Assembly: GCF_002754375.1 (NCBI RefSeq) | Contig: NZ_PEFF01000001.1 | Coordinates: forward strand, 2,748,501-2,812,500 | Source: Variovorax sp. 54 | GTDB taxonomy: Bacteria; Pseudomonadota; Gammaproteobacteria; Burkholderiales; Burkholderiaceae_C | Length of the DNA stretch: 64,000 bases | Reading direction: 5' to 3' | In this document: piece after piece, positions 27,075-35,070 of the stretch | Numbering within the stretch: the stretch's first letter is position 1 | Layout: each line of letters starts with the position of its first letter | The notes under the pieces: generated by a model | What the model was told of the DNA's origin: nothing | Database searches by the model: none | What the model saw: only the letters and a program-made list of their open reading frames with translations | Position numbers and translations under genes: made by a program

Positions 27075-27965
27075 ATGGATCGCTTCAAAGCCATGCAGAC
27101 CTTCGTGCAGATTGCCGACCAGGGCAGCCTGACCCGCGCCGCCGAGGCGCTCGGCAGTTCGCTGCCCGTCGTGGTGCGCGCGCTCGCCGCGCTCGAAGCG
27201 CACCTGGGCGTGCGTCTGTTTCACCGCACCACGCGGCGCCTGTCGCTCACCGAGGAAGGCCGTCACTACCTGCCGAGCGCGCGCGAGGTGCTGCTCGCGG
27301 CCGATGCCGCCGACCAGGCGCTGAAGGCCGAGGCGCGCGAGCCCGCGGGGCAGCTGGTCATCACCGCGCCGGTGCTGTTCGGCCACATGTACGTGGCGCC
27401 GGCCATCGTGCGCTTCATGCAGCGCCACGAGAAGGTGCGCTGCAGCGTGCGGCTGCACGACCGCACGGTGAACCTGCTCGAAGAGGGCATCGACGTCGGC
27501 ATCCGCATCAGCCCGCTTGAAGACTCGTCGCTGGTGGCGCAGACGCTGGGCACCATCCGGCGCGTGGTGGCGGCCAGCCCCGCGTTCCTGGCGCAACACG
27601 GCGTGCCGCGCCATCCGCGCGACCTGGCCGGTGCGCCCTGCGTGCGCGGGCGCATTGATGCACCGCCGCAATGGGCGTTCCGCGACGGCGGCAAGACCGT
27701 GCACGTCACGCCGGAGAACCGCCTCGAGTTCAATCACCTCGCACCCGCCATCGAAGCCTGCGCCGCGGGCATGGGCTTCGGCACTTTCTTCTCCTACCAG
27801 GTGCTGCCGTATGTGGCGCAGGGCCGGCTGCAGCTGGTGCTCGAAGACTACGAGCCCGCGCCTCGCCCCGTGAGCGTGATCTACCCCAACGCGCGGCTGC
27901 TGCCGGCGCGCACGCGGGCCTTCATCGACTGGATGAAAACCGAGTTCAGCGGCTTGCGCATGTAG
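27075..27965 (+). CDS. LysR-family transcriptional regulator
   Basis: Regulator of 296 residues. The N-terminal HTH is [19 protein letters not shown] with [29 protein letters not shown], in which the usual serine of the recognition helix is replaced by Pro-Val-Val. The effector-binding domain includes [24 protein letters not shown]. It belongs to the CrgA/AaeR-type branch. The gene starts 105 bp from the divergent GST gene and is followed 38 bp later by nodI on the same strand. Confidence 0.9.
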   Translation: MDRFKAMQTFVQIADQGSLTRAAEALGSSLPVVVRALAALEAHLGVRLFHRTTRRLSLTEEGRHYLPSAREVLLAADAADQALKAEAREPAGQLVITAPVLFGHMYVAPAIVRFMQRHEKVRCSVRLHDRTVNLLEEGIDVGIRISPLEDSSLVAQTLGTIRRVVAASPAFLAQHGVPRHPRDLAGAPCVRGRIDAPPQWAFRDGGKTVHVTPENRLEFNHLAPAIEACAAGMGFGTFFSYQVLPYVAQGRLQLVLEDYEPAPRPVSVIYPNARLLPARTRAFIDWMKTEFSGLRM

Positions 27966-28003
27966 CCGCTGCGCCAATCGGCCGGCTGCGTCAGAATGAC
28001 CGC

Positions 28004-28966
28004 GTGCCATCCCACACCACCCCCTCCTCGCCTTCTTCTTCCTCTTCCCCGTTGTTCCAGGTCCGTGGGCTGCGCAAGCGCTACGGCGAGACCACGGTTG
28101 TCGACGACCTCTCGTTCGAGATCGCGCCCGGCGAGTGCCTGGGCGTGATCGGCCCGAACGGCGCGGGCAAGACCACCACCATCCGCATGTGCCTGGGCCT
28201 GACTGCGCCCGACGGCGGCAGCATCGAGGCACTGGGCCTGCAGATGCCGCGCGACGCGCTGGCCATCAAGGCGCAGCTGGGCGTGGTGTCGCAGTTCGAC
28301 ACGCTCGACCCCGACTTCAGTTGCGCCGAGAACCTCGTGGTGTACGGCCGCTACTTCGGCTTCAGCAAGGCGCACGTGCGCGCACGCGTGCCCCAATTGC
28401 TGGAGTTCGCCGCGCTTTCGCACAAGGCCAATGCCAAGCCCGGCGAGCTGTCGGGCGGCATGCGTCGGCGGCTGTCGCTGGCGCGCGCGTTGGTGAACGA
28501 CCCCAAGTTGTTGCTGCTCGACGAGCCCACCACCGGCCTCGACCCGCAAGCGCGGCATCTGATGTGGGAGCGGCTGCAGGTGTTGCTGCAGCAGGGCAAG
28601 TCGATCTTGTTGACCACGCACTTCATGGACGAGGCCGAGCGCCTGTGTTCTCGCCTGCTGGTACTCGACCACGGCCGCAAGATCGCCGAGGGCCGTCCGC
28701 GTGACCTGATCGCCGAGCACCTGGAGCCTGACGTGGTGGAGGTGTATGGCAACGGTGCGCTGTCGCTGGCCGGCTCGGCCGAGCTGCAGGCGCTGGCTGC
28801 GCGCGTGGAGGTGAGCGGAGAGACCGTGTTCTTCTACACGCAGGATGCGCGGCGTTTGCTCGACGCGTTGACGCAGCACGGCGGGCTGCGGACCTTCCAT
28901 CGGCCGGCCAACCTGGAAGATCTTTTCCTCAAGCTCACTGGCCGGCAGATTCGCCAGGATGGCTAG
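28004..28966 (+). CDS. nodI: ABC-2 type exporter ATP-binding protein, NodI-like
   Basis: ATPase of 320 residues. It has Walker [11 protein letters not shown] (residues 50-59), signature [15 protein letters not shown] (149-163) and Walker [14 protein letters not shown]. The C-terminal extension, with a beta-rich segment ending [18 protein letters not shown], is typical of NodI/DrrA. The start is GTG at 28004; the first 15 residues are Ser/Pro-rich. It overlaps the permease gene by 8 bp. In rhizobia NodIJ exports lipo-chitooligosaccharides. In non-nodulating Burkholderiales the substrate is unknown, so the symbol denotes family only. Confidence 0.88.
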   Translation: MPSHTTPSSPSSSSSPLFQVRGLRKRYGETTVVDDLSFEIAPGECLGVIGPNGAGKTTTIRMCLGLTAPDGGSIEALGLQMPRDALAIKAQLGVVSQFDTLDPDFSCAENLVVYGRYFGFSKAHVRARVPQLLEFAALSHKANAKPGELSGGMRRRLSLARALVNDPKLLLLDEPTTGLDPQARHLMWERLQVLLQQGKSILLTTHFMDEAERLCSRLLVLDHGRKIAEGRPRDLIAEHLEPDVVEVYGNGALSLAGSAELQALAARVEVSGETVFFYTQDARRLLDALTQHGGLRTFHRPANLEDLFLKLTGRQIRQDG

Positions 28967-29825
28967 ACCTTCTTTTATGAACACGACCACTGCTTCTTCT
29001 GCGGTTCCCCCCGAAACACCTGTGCCGCCTTCACCCTCTGTGTGGCGCGCGCCTGAGCTTTCGATGCGATGGTGGCCGGTGTTTTTGCGCAACCTGCTGG
29101 TGTGGCGCAAGCTCGCCTTGCCGAGCCTGATCGGCAACATCGCAGAACCGTTGATCTGGCTTGTGGCCTTTGGCTACGGCATGGGCGCGCTCGTCGGGCA
29201 GGTGACGGTGGATGGCACGCAGGTGCCGTACATCCTGTTTTTGGCGAGTGGGTCGATCTGCATGAGTGCGATGAATGCGGCGAGCTTCGAGGCGCTGTAT
29301 TCGGCGTTTTCTCGGATGCATGTGCAGAAGACGTGGGACGGGATCATGAATGCGCCGGTGGGGCTGGATGACATCGTGCTCGCGGAGATGCTGTGGGCGG
29401 CGTTCAAGTCGATTTTTACGGTGACTGCGATCTTGTTTGTGATGTTGGGGTTGGGGATCAGTCACAGCCCGAAGTTGATCGTGGCGTGGATGGTGTTGAT
29501 TGGGTGTGGGATCACGTTTTCTTCTGTGGCGTTGATCTTCAATGCGCTGGCTAAGGGGTATGACTTTTTTACTTATTACTTCACGTTGTTCATGACGCCG
29601 ATGATGTTTTTGAGTGGGGTGTTTTTTCCGCTGGAACAACTGCCTTCTGCTGTGCGTGCTGTGGCTGCCTGGTTGCCTTTGACGAATGCTGTTGCTTTGG
29701 TGCGGCCGTTGTTTATGGATCGGTGGCCTGAGGGGTGGTGGGTGCATGCGGGGGTGTTGGTTGTGTATGCGGTTGTTGCTTTCTGGGTTGCTTTGGCGCT
29801 GACTCGGAAGAGGTTTCGGGGGTAG
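28959..29825 (+). CDS. nodJ: ABC-2 type exporter permease, NodJ-like
   Basis: Inner-membrane permease of 288 residues with about six helices and the ABC-2 signature [21 protein letters not shown] near the C-terminus. [26 protein letters not shown] is in the N-terminal part. A second in-frame ATG at 28977 could be the real start. From about 29215 onward the codon choice changes visibly: many codons end in T or are TTG/GTT, unlike the C/G-ending codons elsewhere, while the protein remains intact. A large inverted repeat follows the stop. Confidence 0.87.
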   Translation: MARPSFMNTTTASSAVPPETPVPPSPSVWRAPELSMRWWPVFLRNLLVWRKLALPSLIGNIAEPLIWLVAFGYGMGALVGQVTVDGTQVPYILFLASGSICMSAMNAASFEALYSAFSRMHVQKTWDGIMNAPVGLDDIVLAEMLWAAFKSIFTVTAILFVMLGLGISHSPKLIVAWMVLIGCGITFSSVALIFNALAKGYDFFTYYFTLFMTPMMFLSGVFFPLEQLPSAVRAVAAWLPLTNAVALVRPLFMDRWPEGWWVHAGVLVVYAVVAFWVALALTRKRFRG

Positions 29826-30150
29826 TTCCTGGGGCGTGGTTCTTGTTCTTTCCCGAGGCCGGGTCTCGCCCCGGCGGGCGACCTACTTTTCTTTGCTTCG
29901 CCAAAGAAACGTAGGCAAAAGAAAGGCGACCCTACTGTCTGCGTCCCTGCGCTTCGCTACGGGCAACCTGCGGTGCTCACGTTCCGCGGGGTCTCGCCCA
30001 AACTCGCTTCGCTCAAACAAGGGCGAGCCCTGATCCGCGAAACGCTGCGCTCCTCGGCGCATACAGAAGGGGTTGGGATACCTGACGGGCCATCGCTTCG
30101 CTCGGCGCCTGAACACCTCACGAGCCTTCGCTTCGCTCGGCCTGAATTGC

Positions 30151-30186
30151 TCCCTCTCCCCTTGGGGAGAGGGTTGGGGTGAGGGT
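30151..30186. repeat. REP-like palindromic unit (left copy)
   Basis: TCCCTCTCCCCTTGGGGAG followed by AGGGTTGGGGTGAGGG. The first part is self-complementary (CTCTCCCC/GGGGAGAG). The tail GAGGGTTGGGGTGAGGG matches the repeat pair near position 63,700. It sits at the inner end of the left arm of the large inverted repeat. Confidence 0.75.
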
Positions 30187-30228
30187 CCGCGGCACAGAAA
30201 CACCGCCTCGCGCGCATGAAGGCCGATG

Positions 30229-30264
30229 CCCTCCCCCCCGCCCTCTCCCCAAGGGGAGAGGGAG
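30229..30264. repeat. REP-like palindromic unit (right copy)
   Basis: CCCTCCCCCCCGCCCTCTCC followed by CCAAGGGGAGAGGGAG. This is the inverted partner of the unit at 30151-30186 across the 42-bp centre, with CTCTCCCC/GGGGAGAG self-complementarity. Confidence 0.75.
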
Positions 30265-30631
30265 CCAGTCCAGCCGCCGAACGAAACAGCGGCCCAACCA
30301 CAACGAGGCCGAGCGAAGCAAAGGCCCGATTGCAAGCCGAGCAAAGCGATGGCCCGTTCGGTGCCCACCCCCTCTGTATGCGCCGAGGAGCGCAGCGTTT
30401 CGCGGATCAGGGCTCGCAGCTGTTTGAGCGCAGCGAGTTCTGCGAGACCCCGCGAAACGCGAGCACCGCAGGTTGCCCGTAGCGAAGCGGAGGGACGCAG
30501 ACAGTGGGGTCGCCTTTTCTTTGCTTACTTTCTTTTGGCGAAGCAAAAGAAAGTAAGTCCGCCGCCGGGCGGAACTCCCGGCCTCGGAAAGCAAAACGAC
30601 CAACAAGCCAAGGTCACCCAAAACAACTACA

Positions 30632-30660
30632 TTGCACGCAATTGAATTGCGAACTACAAT
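30632..30660 (+). promoter_or_regulatory. Sigma-70-type promoter and OhrR operator for ohrR-ohr
   Basis: TTGCAC (30632-30637) and TACAAT (30655-30660) are separated by exactly 17 bp. The palindrome CGCAATT-G-AATTGCG (30637-30651) fills most of the spacer, the expected place for an OhrR repressor dimer. Transcription would start near 30667, at the ohrR ATG itself. Confidence 0.75.
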
Positions 30661-30667
30661 TCCACCC

Positions 30668-31120
30668 ATGCCAACGAAACCCCCACCAGACGAGATGCTC
30701 AAGCTAGACAACCAGCTCTGCTTCGCCGTCTACTCCGCATCCTTGGCAATGACCCGCCTCTACAAGCCGTTGCTAGAAAAGCTCCAGCTCACCTACCCCC
30801 AATACCTCGTGATGCTCGCCCTCTGGGAGCAAGACGGCCCCACCGTCTCTGCCTTGGGCGAACGCCTCTCGCTGGATTCCGGCACGCTGACCCCGCTGCT
30901 CAAGCGCCTCGAAGCCAATGGCTACGTATCCCGAGTCCGCGACGTCGCAGACGAGCGCCGCGTGCACATCATGCTCACCGCCCCAGGCCGCAAGCTCAAG
31001 ACCCGCGCCGCCAACGTCCCCGCCTGCCTCATGGCCGCCGCCGAATGCTCCGTCCCCGAGCTGATCGCCCTCACGCAACAAATCCAGACCCTGCGCGACC
31101 GCATCCGCAAAGCCGCCTGA
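30668..31120 (+). CDS. ohrR: Organic hydroperoxide resistance regulator OhrR (MarR family)
   Basis: Peroxide-sensing repressor of 150 residues. The reactive cysteine is C18 in [12 protein letters not shown], the hallmark of OhrR. The winged HTH is [25 protein letters not shown] with wing [14 protein letters not shown]. The ATG at 30668 gives the standard N-terminal length. No Shine-Dalgarno precedes it and the promoter places the transcript start at or next to the ATG, so the message may be leaderless. It is followed 75 bp later by ohr, its usual target. Confidence 0.93.
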   Translation: MPTKPPPDEMLKLDNQLCFAVYSASLAMTRLYKPLLEKLQLTYPQYLVMLALWEQDGPTVSALGERLSLDSGTLTPLLKRLEANGYVSRVRDVADERRVHIMLTAPGRKLKTRAANVPACLMAAAECSVPELIALTQQIQTLRDRIRKAA

Positions 31121-31195
31121 CACACAACCCAATCACAGTTCTCCCAGGCCTCCCCAGGAAGCCCTTTCACCACCCCCAAGCCAAAGGAAATCACC

Positions 31196-31621
31196 ATGAC
31201 CACCAAGCTCGACAAAGTTCTCTACACCGCAGAAGCCCACACCGTCGGCGGCCGTGACGGCGCCGGCAAGTCCAGCGATGGCGCCATCGACGTCAAGCTG
31301 AGCTCGCCCGGTTCGGGCAAGCCCGGCACCAACCCCGAGCAGCTGTTCGCGGTCGGCTACGCCGCCTGCTTCATCGGCGCCATGAAGGCCGTCGGCCCGA
31401 AGATCAGCGTCAAGGTGCCGGAAGAAGTCGCCATCGACTCGAAGGTTTCCCTCGGGCCGACGAACGGCGGCGCGGCCTACGGCATCTCGGTGCAACTGGC
31501 GATCTCGCTGCCCGGCCTCGACGACGCACAGAAGAAGCTGCTGGTCGACACGGCCCACCAGGTCTGCCCGTACTCGAACGCAACGCGCGGCAACATCGAC
31601 GTCGAACTGACGATTGTTTGA
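31196..31621 (+). CDS. ohr: Organic hydroperoxide reductase Ohr
   Basis: Thiol peroxidase of 141 residues (OsmC/Ohr fold) that reduces organic hydroperoxides using lipoyl dithiol. Catalytic cysteines are C58 (GYAACFIGA) and C124 (HQVCPYSNATRGN), with the activating R20 (VGGRDG) and E48 (NPEQLFAVGYA), all present. It lies downstream of ohrR with its own AAAGGAAAT ribosome site. The gap between them shows no strong promoter, so the pair is probably one transcript controlled at the ohrR promoter. Confidence 0.95.
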   Translation: MTTKLDKVLYTAEAHTVGGRDGAGKSSDGAIDVKLSSPGSGKPGTNPEQLFAVGYAACFIGAMKAVGPKISVKVPEEVAIDSKVSLGPTNGGAAYGISVQLAISLPGLDDAQKKLLVDTAHQVCPYSNATRGNIDVELTIV

Positions 31622-31732
31622 GCTCACCCCCAGGCTACGCGCACTTCGTGTCGCTTCGCCAACCCCCTACCGGGGGCAACACCTGAGGCCCGGCAAAGCC
31701 GGTTCCTCGGTGTTCCCTTGAAGGGAACCCCA
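31622..31732. repeat. Structured intergenic element of nested hairpins
   Basis: Three hairpins follow ohr. The first is CCCCCTACCGGGGG. The second is a long nested stem, AACACCTGAGG/CCTCGGTGTT at 31678-31714, enclosing CCGGCAAAGCCGG. The third is the perfect GTTCCCTT-G-AAGGGAAC at 31712-31728. The element resembles a recurring intergenic sequence of Comamonadaceae; this is recall, not a search. It leads directly into the terminator. Confidence 0.65.
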
Positions 31733-31766
31733 AAGCGCCCCGGCCACAAGCCCGGGCGCTTTTTTC
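31733..31766 (+). terminator. Rho-independent terminator after ohr
   Basis: AAGCGCCCCGG, loop CCACAAG, CCCGGGCGCTT, then a run of T. The stem is 11 bp with one mismatch, and the U-tract is good. This is the clearest intrinsic terminator in the window. Confidence 0.88.
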
Positions 31767-31887
31767 ATCTCTGTCTCACGGGTGACGCCGAAACGCACGC
31801 CGAGATAGCGCCTTTCACCAAGCTTGGCTAATGTCGCCGCACGTCCCGCCCGCTAGTCCTCAACACACACCCGTGGAGATCGACCCC

Positions 31888-33006
31888 ATGAGCACCACCC
31901 ACCTCCTGATCCGCAAAGACCAGCTCGCCACCGCGCGCCTGCACACCGACACCACCGAACGGCCGCTGGCCGACGGGCAGGTGCGCGTGCGCATCGACAG
32001 CTTTGCGCTCACCTCCAACAACATCACCTACGCCGCCTTCGGCGATGCGATGAGCTACTGGCAGTTCTTTCCCTCCGAGGAAGAAGGCTGGGGCAGCATC
32101 CCGGTGTGGGGCTTCGCGAGCGTGGTGCAGTCGCTGCACCCGGGCGTGGCCGTGGGCGAAAGGCTCTACGGCTACTGGCCGATGGCCACGAGCGCGGTGC
32201 TCAGCCCCGACCGGCTCTCGCCCGCGCGCTTCACCGACGCAGCGCCGCACCGCGCCGAACTGCCCGCGGTCTACAACCAGTACTTCCGCTGCAACGCCGA
32301 CCCGCTGTACACCACCGACACCGAAGACCTGCAGGCGCTGCTGCGCCCGCTGTTCATCACCTCGTGGCTCATCGACGACTTCATGGCCGACAACGATTTC
32401 TTCGGCGCCACCACCATGCTGCTGTCGAGCGCATCGAGCAAGACGGCCTACGGCACGGCCTTCCAGCTGCACCAGCGCGAAGGCATCGAAGTGATCGGGC
32501 TGACCTCGCCCGCCAACGTGGCCTTCTGCCAGAGCCTGGGCTGCTACGACCGCGTGGTGACCTACGACGCCCTGGACAGCATCGCGGCCGACACCCCCTG
32601 CGTGTACATCGACTTCGCCGGCAACGGCGAGCTGCGCACCGCGATCCACGAGCGCTTCGCGAACCTGAAGTACAGCAGCTCGATCGGTGGCACGCACGTG
32701 GAGCAGCTCGCCGCCAAGGGCGCGGGCAAGAGCCTGAGCGGCCCGCGCGCCACGCTGTTCTTTGCGCCGGCGCAGATCAAGAAGCGCACCACCGAATGGG
32801 GCGCCGACGAGTTCGGGCGGCGCATGGTGGCCGCCTGGCACCACTTCCTGTCCACGGTGACCGACCCCAACAACCCCTGGCTGCACGCCCAACACCACTT
32901 CGGCGGCGAGGCGGTGCAGGCCGCCTACGCGCAGGTGCTGGCAGGCAAGGGCGACCCGCGCACGGGCCATATCCTTTCGCTTTACAAACAAGCGGGCGCT
33001 CGCTGA
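31888..33006 (+). CDS. DUF2855 family protein
   Basis: Protein of 372 residues, a degenerate medium-chain-reductase-like family. It begins MSTTHLLIRKDQLATARL and contains VRVRIDSFALTSNNITYAAFG, VWGFASVV and ERLYGYWPM. TMLLSSASSKTAYGTAF corresponds to the nucleotide-binding region of MDR proteins, without the GxGxxG motif. The start at 31888 has GTGGAG upstream. Function is uncharacterised. It lies between the ohr terminator and srkA, with 33 bp to srkA, suggesting co-transcription. Confidence 0.88.
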   Translation: MSTTHLLIRKDQLATARLHTDTTERPLADGQVRVRIDSFALTSNNITYAAFGDAMSYWQFFPSEEEGWGSIPVWGFASVVQSLHPGVAVGERLYGYWPMATSAVLSPDRLSPARFTDAAPHRAELPAVYNQYFRCNADPLYTTDTEDLQALLRPLFITSWLIDDFMADNDFFGATTMLLSSASSKTAYGTAFQLHQREGIEVIGLTSPANVAFCQSLGCYDRVVTYDALDSIAADTPCVYIDFAGNGELRTAIHERFANLKYSSSIGGTHVEQLAAKGAGKSLSGPRATLFFAPAQIKKRTTEWGADEFGRRMVAAWHHFLSTVTDPNNPWLHAQHHFGGEAVQAAYAQVLAGKGDPRTGHILSLYKQAGAR

Positions 33007-33039
33007 CCGGCACGGGGCCCGTGTGGCGACAATCGCCGC

Positions 33040-34083
33040 ATGACCCCTTCTTCTGTCGCGCCCGCGAACACCCATCCTTACGAGAGCCTCACGCCTGACG
33101 TGGTGCTCGACGCGCTCGCGACACTCGGCCTGCACGGCGATGGCCGGCTCACCGGCCTGAACTCCTATGAAAACCGGGTCTACCAGGTGTTCCTGGAAGA
33201 CCCGAATCCCCATCCGGCGGTGGTGCTCAAGTTCTACCGCCCCGGCCGCTGGAGCGAGGCCGATATCCTCGAAGAGCACGCCTTCTCGCTCGAACTGGCC
33301 GCCGGCGAAGTGCCGGCCGTGCCCCCGCTGGTCTTCGACGGCAAGACGCTGCACCACCACGCCGGCTTTGCCTTCAGCGTGAGCCCCTACCGCGGCGGCC
33401 GTGCGCCCGAGCTCGACAACTTCGAGGTGCTCGAATGGGTCGGCCGTTTCCTGGCGCGCATCCACACCGTGGGCAGCGCCAAACCTTTCGAGGCCCGCCC
33501 CGCGCTCGACCTGCAGACCTTCGGCCTCGATTCGCGCGACTGGCTGCTCGAGAACGACAAGATCCCGCTCGACATGCAGCGCGAATGGGAAAAGACCTGC
33601 AACGAGGCGCTGGACATGGTCCGCGCAACGGCCCTGGCGCTGCAGCCGCCGGCCTCCGACTTCAAGCCGCGCAAACTGCGCCTGCACGGCGACGTGCACC
33701 CCGGCAATATCTTGTGGACGCCCACCGACCGCCCCGGCGGCGGCCCGCACTTCGTCGACCTGGACGACGCGCGCACGGGCTTCGCGGTTCAAGACCTGTG
33801 GATGCTGCTGTCGGGCGACCGCGCACAGCGCACGGCGCAGCTGTCGGGCCTGCTCGACGGCTACGAGCAGTTCCGCGAATTCGACCGCCGCGAGCTGGCA
33901 CTCATCGAGCCGCTGCGCACGCTGCGGCTCATCCACTACAGCGCCTGGCTGGCGCGCCGCTGGGAAGACCCGATCTTCCCGATCAACTTTCCGTGGTTCG
34001 GCTCCAGCGACTACTGGAAGGGGCAGATCCTCGTGCTCGAAGACCAGTGCGAGCAGATGGCGGAAGAGCCGCTGTACGCGTGA
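33040..34083 (+). CDS. srkA: Stress response serine/threonine kinase SrkA (YihE/RdoA)
   Basis: Aminoglycoside-phosphotransferase-fold protein kinase of 347 residues. The N-lobe has NSYENRVYQVFLED and VVLKFYRPGRWSEADI, with the ATP-binding Lys. The catalytic loop HGDVHPGNILW has D218 and N223, and the metal-binding FVDLDDA follows at D240. The C-terminal INFPWFGSSDYWKGQ is typical of the family. In E. coli SrkA opposes MazF-mediated death and protects from oxidative and envelope stress. The stop is immediately adjacent to the convergent LysR stop codon. Confidence 0.92.
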   Translation: MTPSSVAPANTHPYESLTPDVVLDALATLGLHGDGRLTGLNSYENRVYQVFLEDPNPHPAVVLKFYRPGRWSEADILEEHAFSLELAAGEVPAVPPLVFDGKTLHHHAGFAFSVSPYRGGRAPELDNFEVLEWVGRFLARIHTVGSAKPFEARPALDLQTFGLDSRDWLLENDKIPLDMQREWEKTCNEALDMVRATALALQPPASDFKPRKLRLHGDVHPGNILWTPTDRPGGGPHFVDLDDARTGFAVQDLWMLLSGDRAQRTAQLSGLLDGYEQFREFDRRELALIEPLRTLRLIHYSAWLARRWEDPIFPINFPWFGSSDYWKGQILVLEDQCEQMAEEPLYA

Positions 34084-34980
34084 TCATTCGGCGGCATCCG
34101 CCGCAAGGCTCTGCGCCACGCCTTCGAGCAGCCGCTCGACCAGCACATTGACCGGCCCGGTGCGCCACACACCGTAAGCCTCCGACTGCGCCACGGCGCG
34201 GTCGAGCGGGCGGAACACCGCACCGCGCAGCGCCGAGTGCCGCATCGCCTGCGGCACCAGCGCCACGCCCATGCCTTGCGACACCAGCGACACCACGGCC
34301 AGCCAGTGCCGCACCTCGTGGCGCACCTCGGGCGAAAAGCCCGCGTCGGCGCAGATCGAAAGGATGCGCTCGTGGTAATCGGGTGAGGCCTCGCGCGAGA
34401 ACAGCACGAAGGGCTGCGCGCGCAGGTCGGCCGGCGCCAGCACGCGCTTGCGCGCCAGCGCATGGCCCGCGGGCAGGCAGGCCACGAAGGGCTCCGACAG
34501 CAGCAGCCGGTGCTGCAGCTCCGCCGGCATGCGGCTGGTGTGGACGAAGCCCAGGTCGAGCCGGTCGTGCAGCAGCTCGGCAATCTGCACGCCGGAGTTG
34601 AGTTCGCTCAGCGTGATGCGCACCGCCGGATGCCGCGCCTGGAACGCGCGCAGCGCCGGCGGCAGGCCGCGGTAGAGCATGGCGCCGACGAAGCCGATGC
34701 GCAGCCGGCCCGCCGAGCCGGTGGCCACGTCGCGCGCTTCCATGGCGGCCTCTTCGGCCTGCAGCAGCACGCGCCGCGCCGACACGCGCAGCGCCTCGCC
34801 CGCGGGCGTGAGCCGCACCTCCTTGCTGTTGCGCTCGAACAGGCGCGCGCCCACCGAGTCTTCGAGCTGGCGGATCGCCACCGACAGCGGCGGCTGCGAA
34901 ATGGCCAGCCGCCGCGCGGCGCGCCCGAAGTGCAGCTCTTCGGCGAGCACGGAGAAGTAGCGCAGGTGCCGCAGTTCCAT
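34084..34980 (-). CDS. LysR-family regulator (CatM/BenM-like)
   Basis: Regulator of 298 residues. The N-terminus MELRHLRYFSVLAEELHFG and RRLAISQPPLSVAIRQLEDSVG is typical of the CatM/BenM/CbbR-type branch that activates catabolic operons. The effector domain ends in FRPLDRAVAQSEAYGVWRTG. It is divergent from the acyl-CoA dehydrogenase operon across 90 bp of unusually AT-rich DNA, so it very probably regulates that catabolic cluster. Confidence 0.92.
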   Translation of the reverse strand: MELRHLRYFSVLAEELHFGRAARRLAISQPPLSVAIRQLEDSVGARLFERNSKEVRLTPAGEALRVSARRVLLQAEEAAMEARDVATGSAGRLRIGFVGAMLYRGLPPALRAFQARHPAVRITLSELNSGVQIAELLHDRLDLGFVHTSRMPAELQHRLLLSEPFVACLPAGHALARKRVLAPADLRAQPFVLFSREASPDYHERILSICADAGFSPEVRHEVRHWLAVVSLVSQGMGVALVPQAMRHSALRGAVFRPLDRAVAQSEAYGVWRTGPVNVLVERLLEGVAQSLAADAAE

Positions 34981-35070
34981 GAATAGTCAAATCAAATCGT
35001 ACAAGACCAAATCAATATTAGACACGGATCGTTGCCAACTCAACAATGCGGCGAACCAGGAGACGCCCGC

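Larger units (their letters stand above)
29853..30587. repeat. Large imperfect inverted repeat (about 340-bp arms, 42-bp centre)
   Basis: This fills the 842-bp gap between nodJ and ohrR, which holds no credible gene. The left arm (about 29853-30186) and right arm (about 30229-30587) are near reverse complements. Outer ends are CCGAGGCCGGG and CCCGGCCTCGG. Matching internal blocks include CTGTCTGCGTCCCT, CTACGGGCAACCTGCGGTGC, TGATCCGCGAAACGCTGCGC and GCTCCTCGGCGCATACAGA. The inner ends carry REP-like CTCTCCCC/GGGGAGAG units. The arms are rich in short GCTTCGCTCGG-type motifs seen repeatedly. It could extrude a cruciform or act as a transcription stop. Confidence 0.85.

Noticed and set aside
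29031..29747. 238-residue minus-strand frame rich in His, Arg and Pro inside nodJ
   Set aside because: It comes from the unusual codon choice of nodJ on the opposite strand; the forward protein has clear ABC-2 features.
29853..30587. CRISPR-like array suggested by recurring GCTTCGCTCGG motifs
   Set aside because: The motif spacing is irregular, there are no unique equal-length spacers, and the long-range inverse symmetry explains the repeats.
29883..30711. Several 60-200-residue open frames in the inverted repeat, both strands
   Set aside because: The same peptides recur in both arms because the DNA is repeated; none has a ribosome site or family match.
31828..33936. 702-residue minus-strand open frame over DUF2855 and srkA
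   Set aside because: Antisense to two recognised genes, with shadow-type composition and no start-site support.
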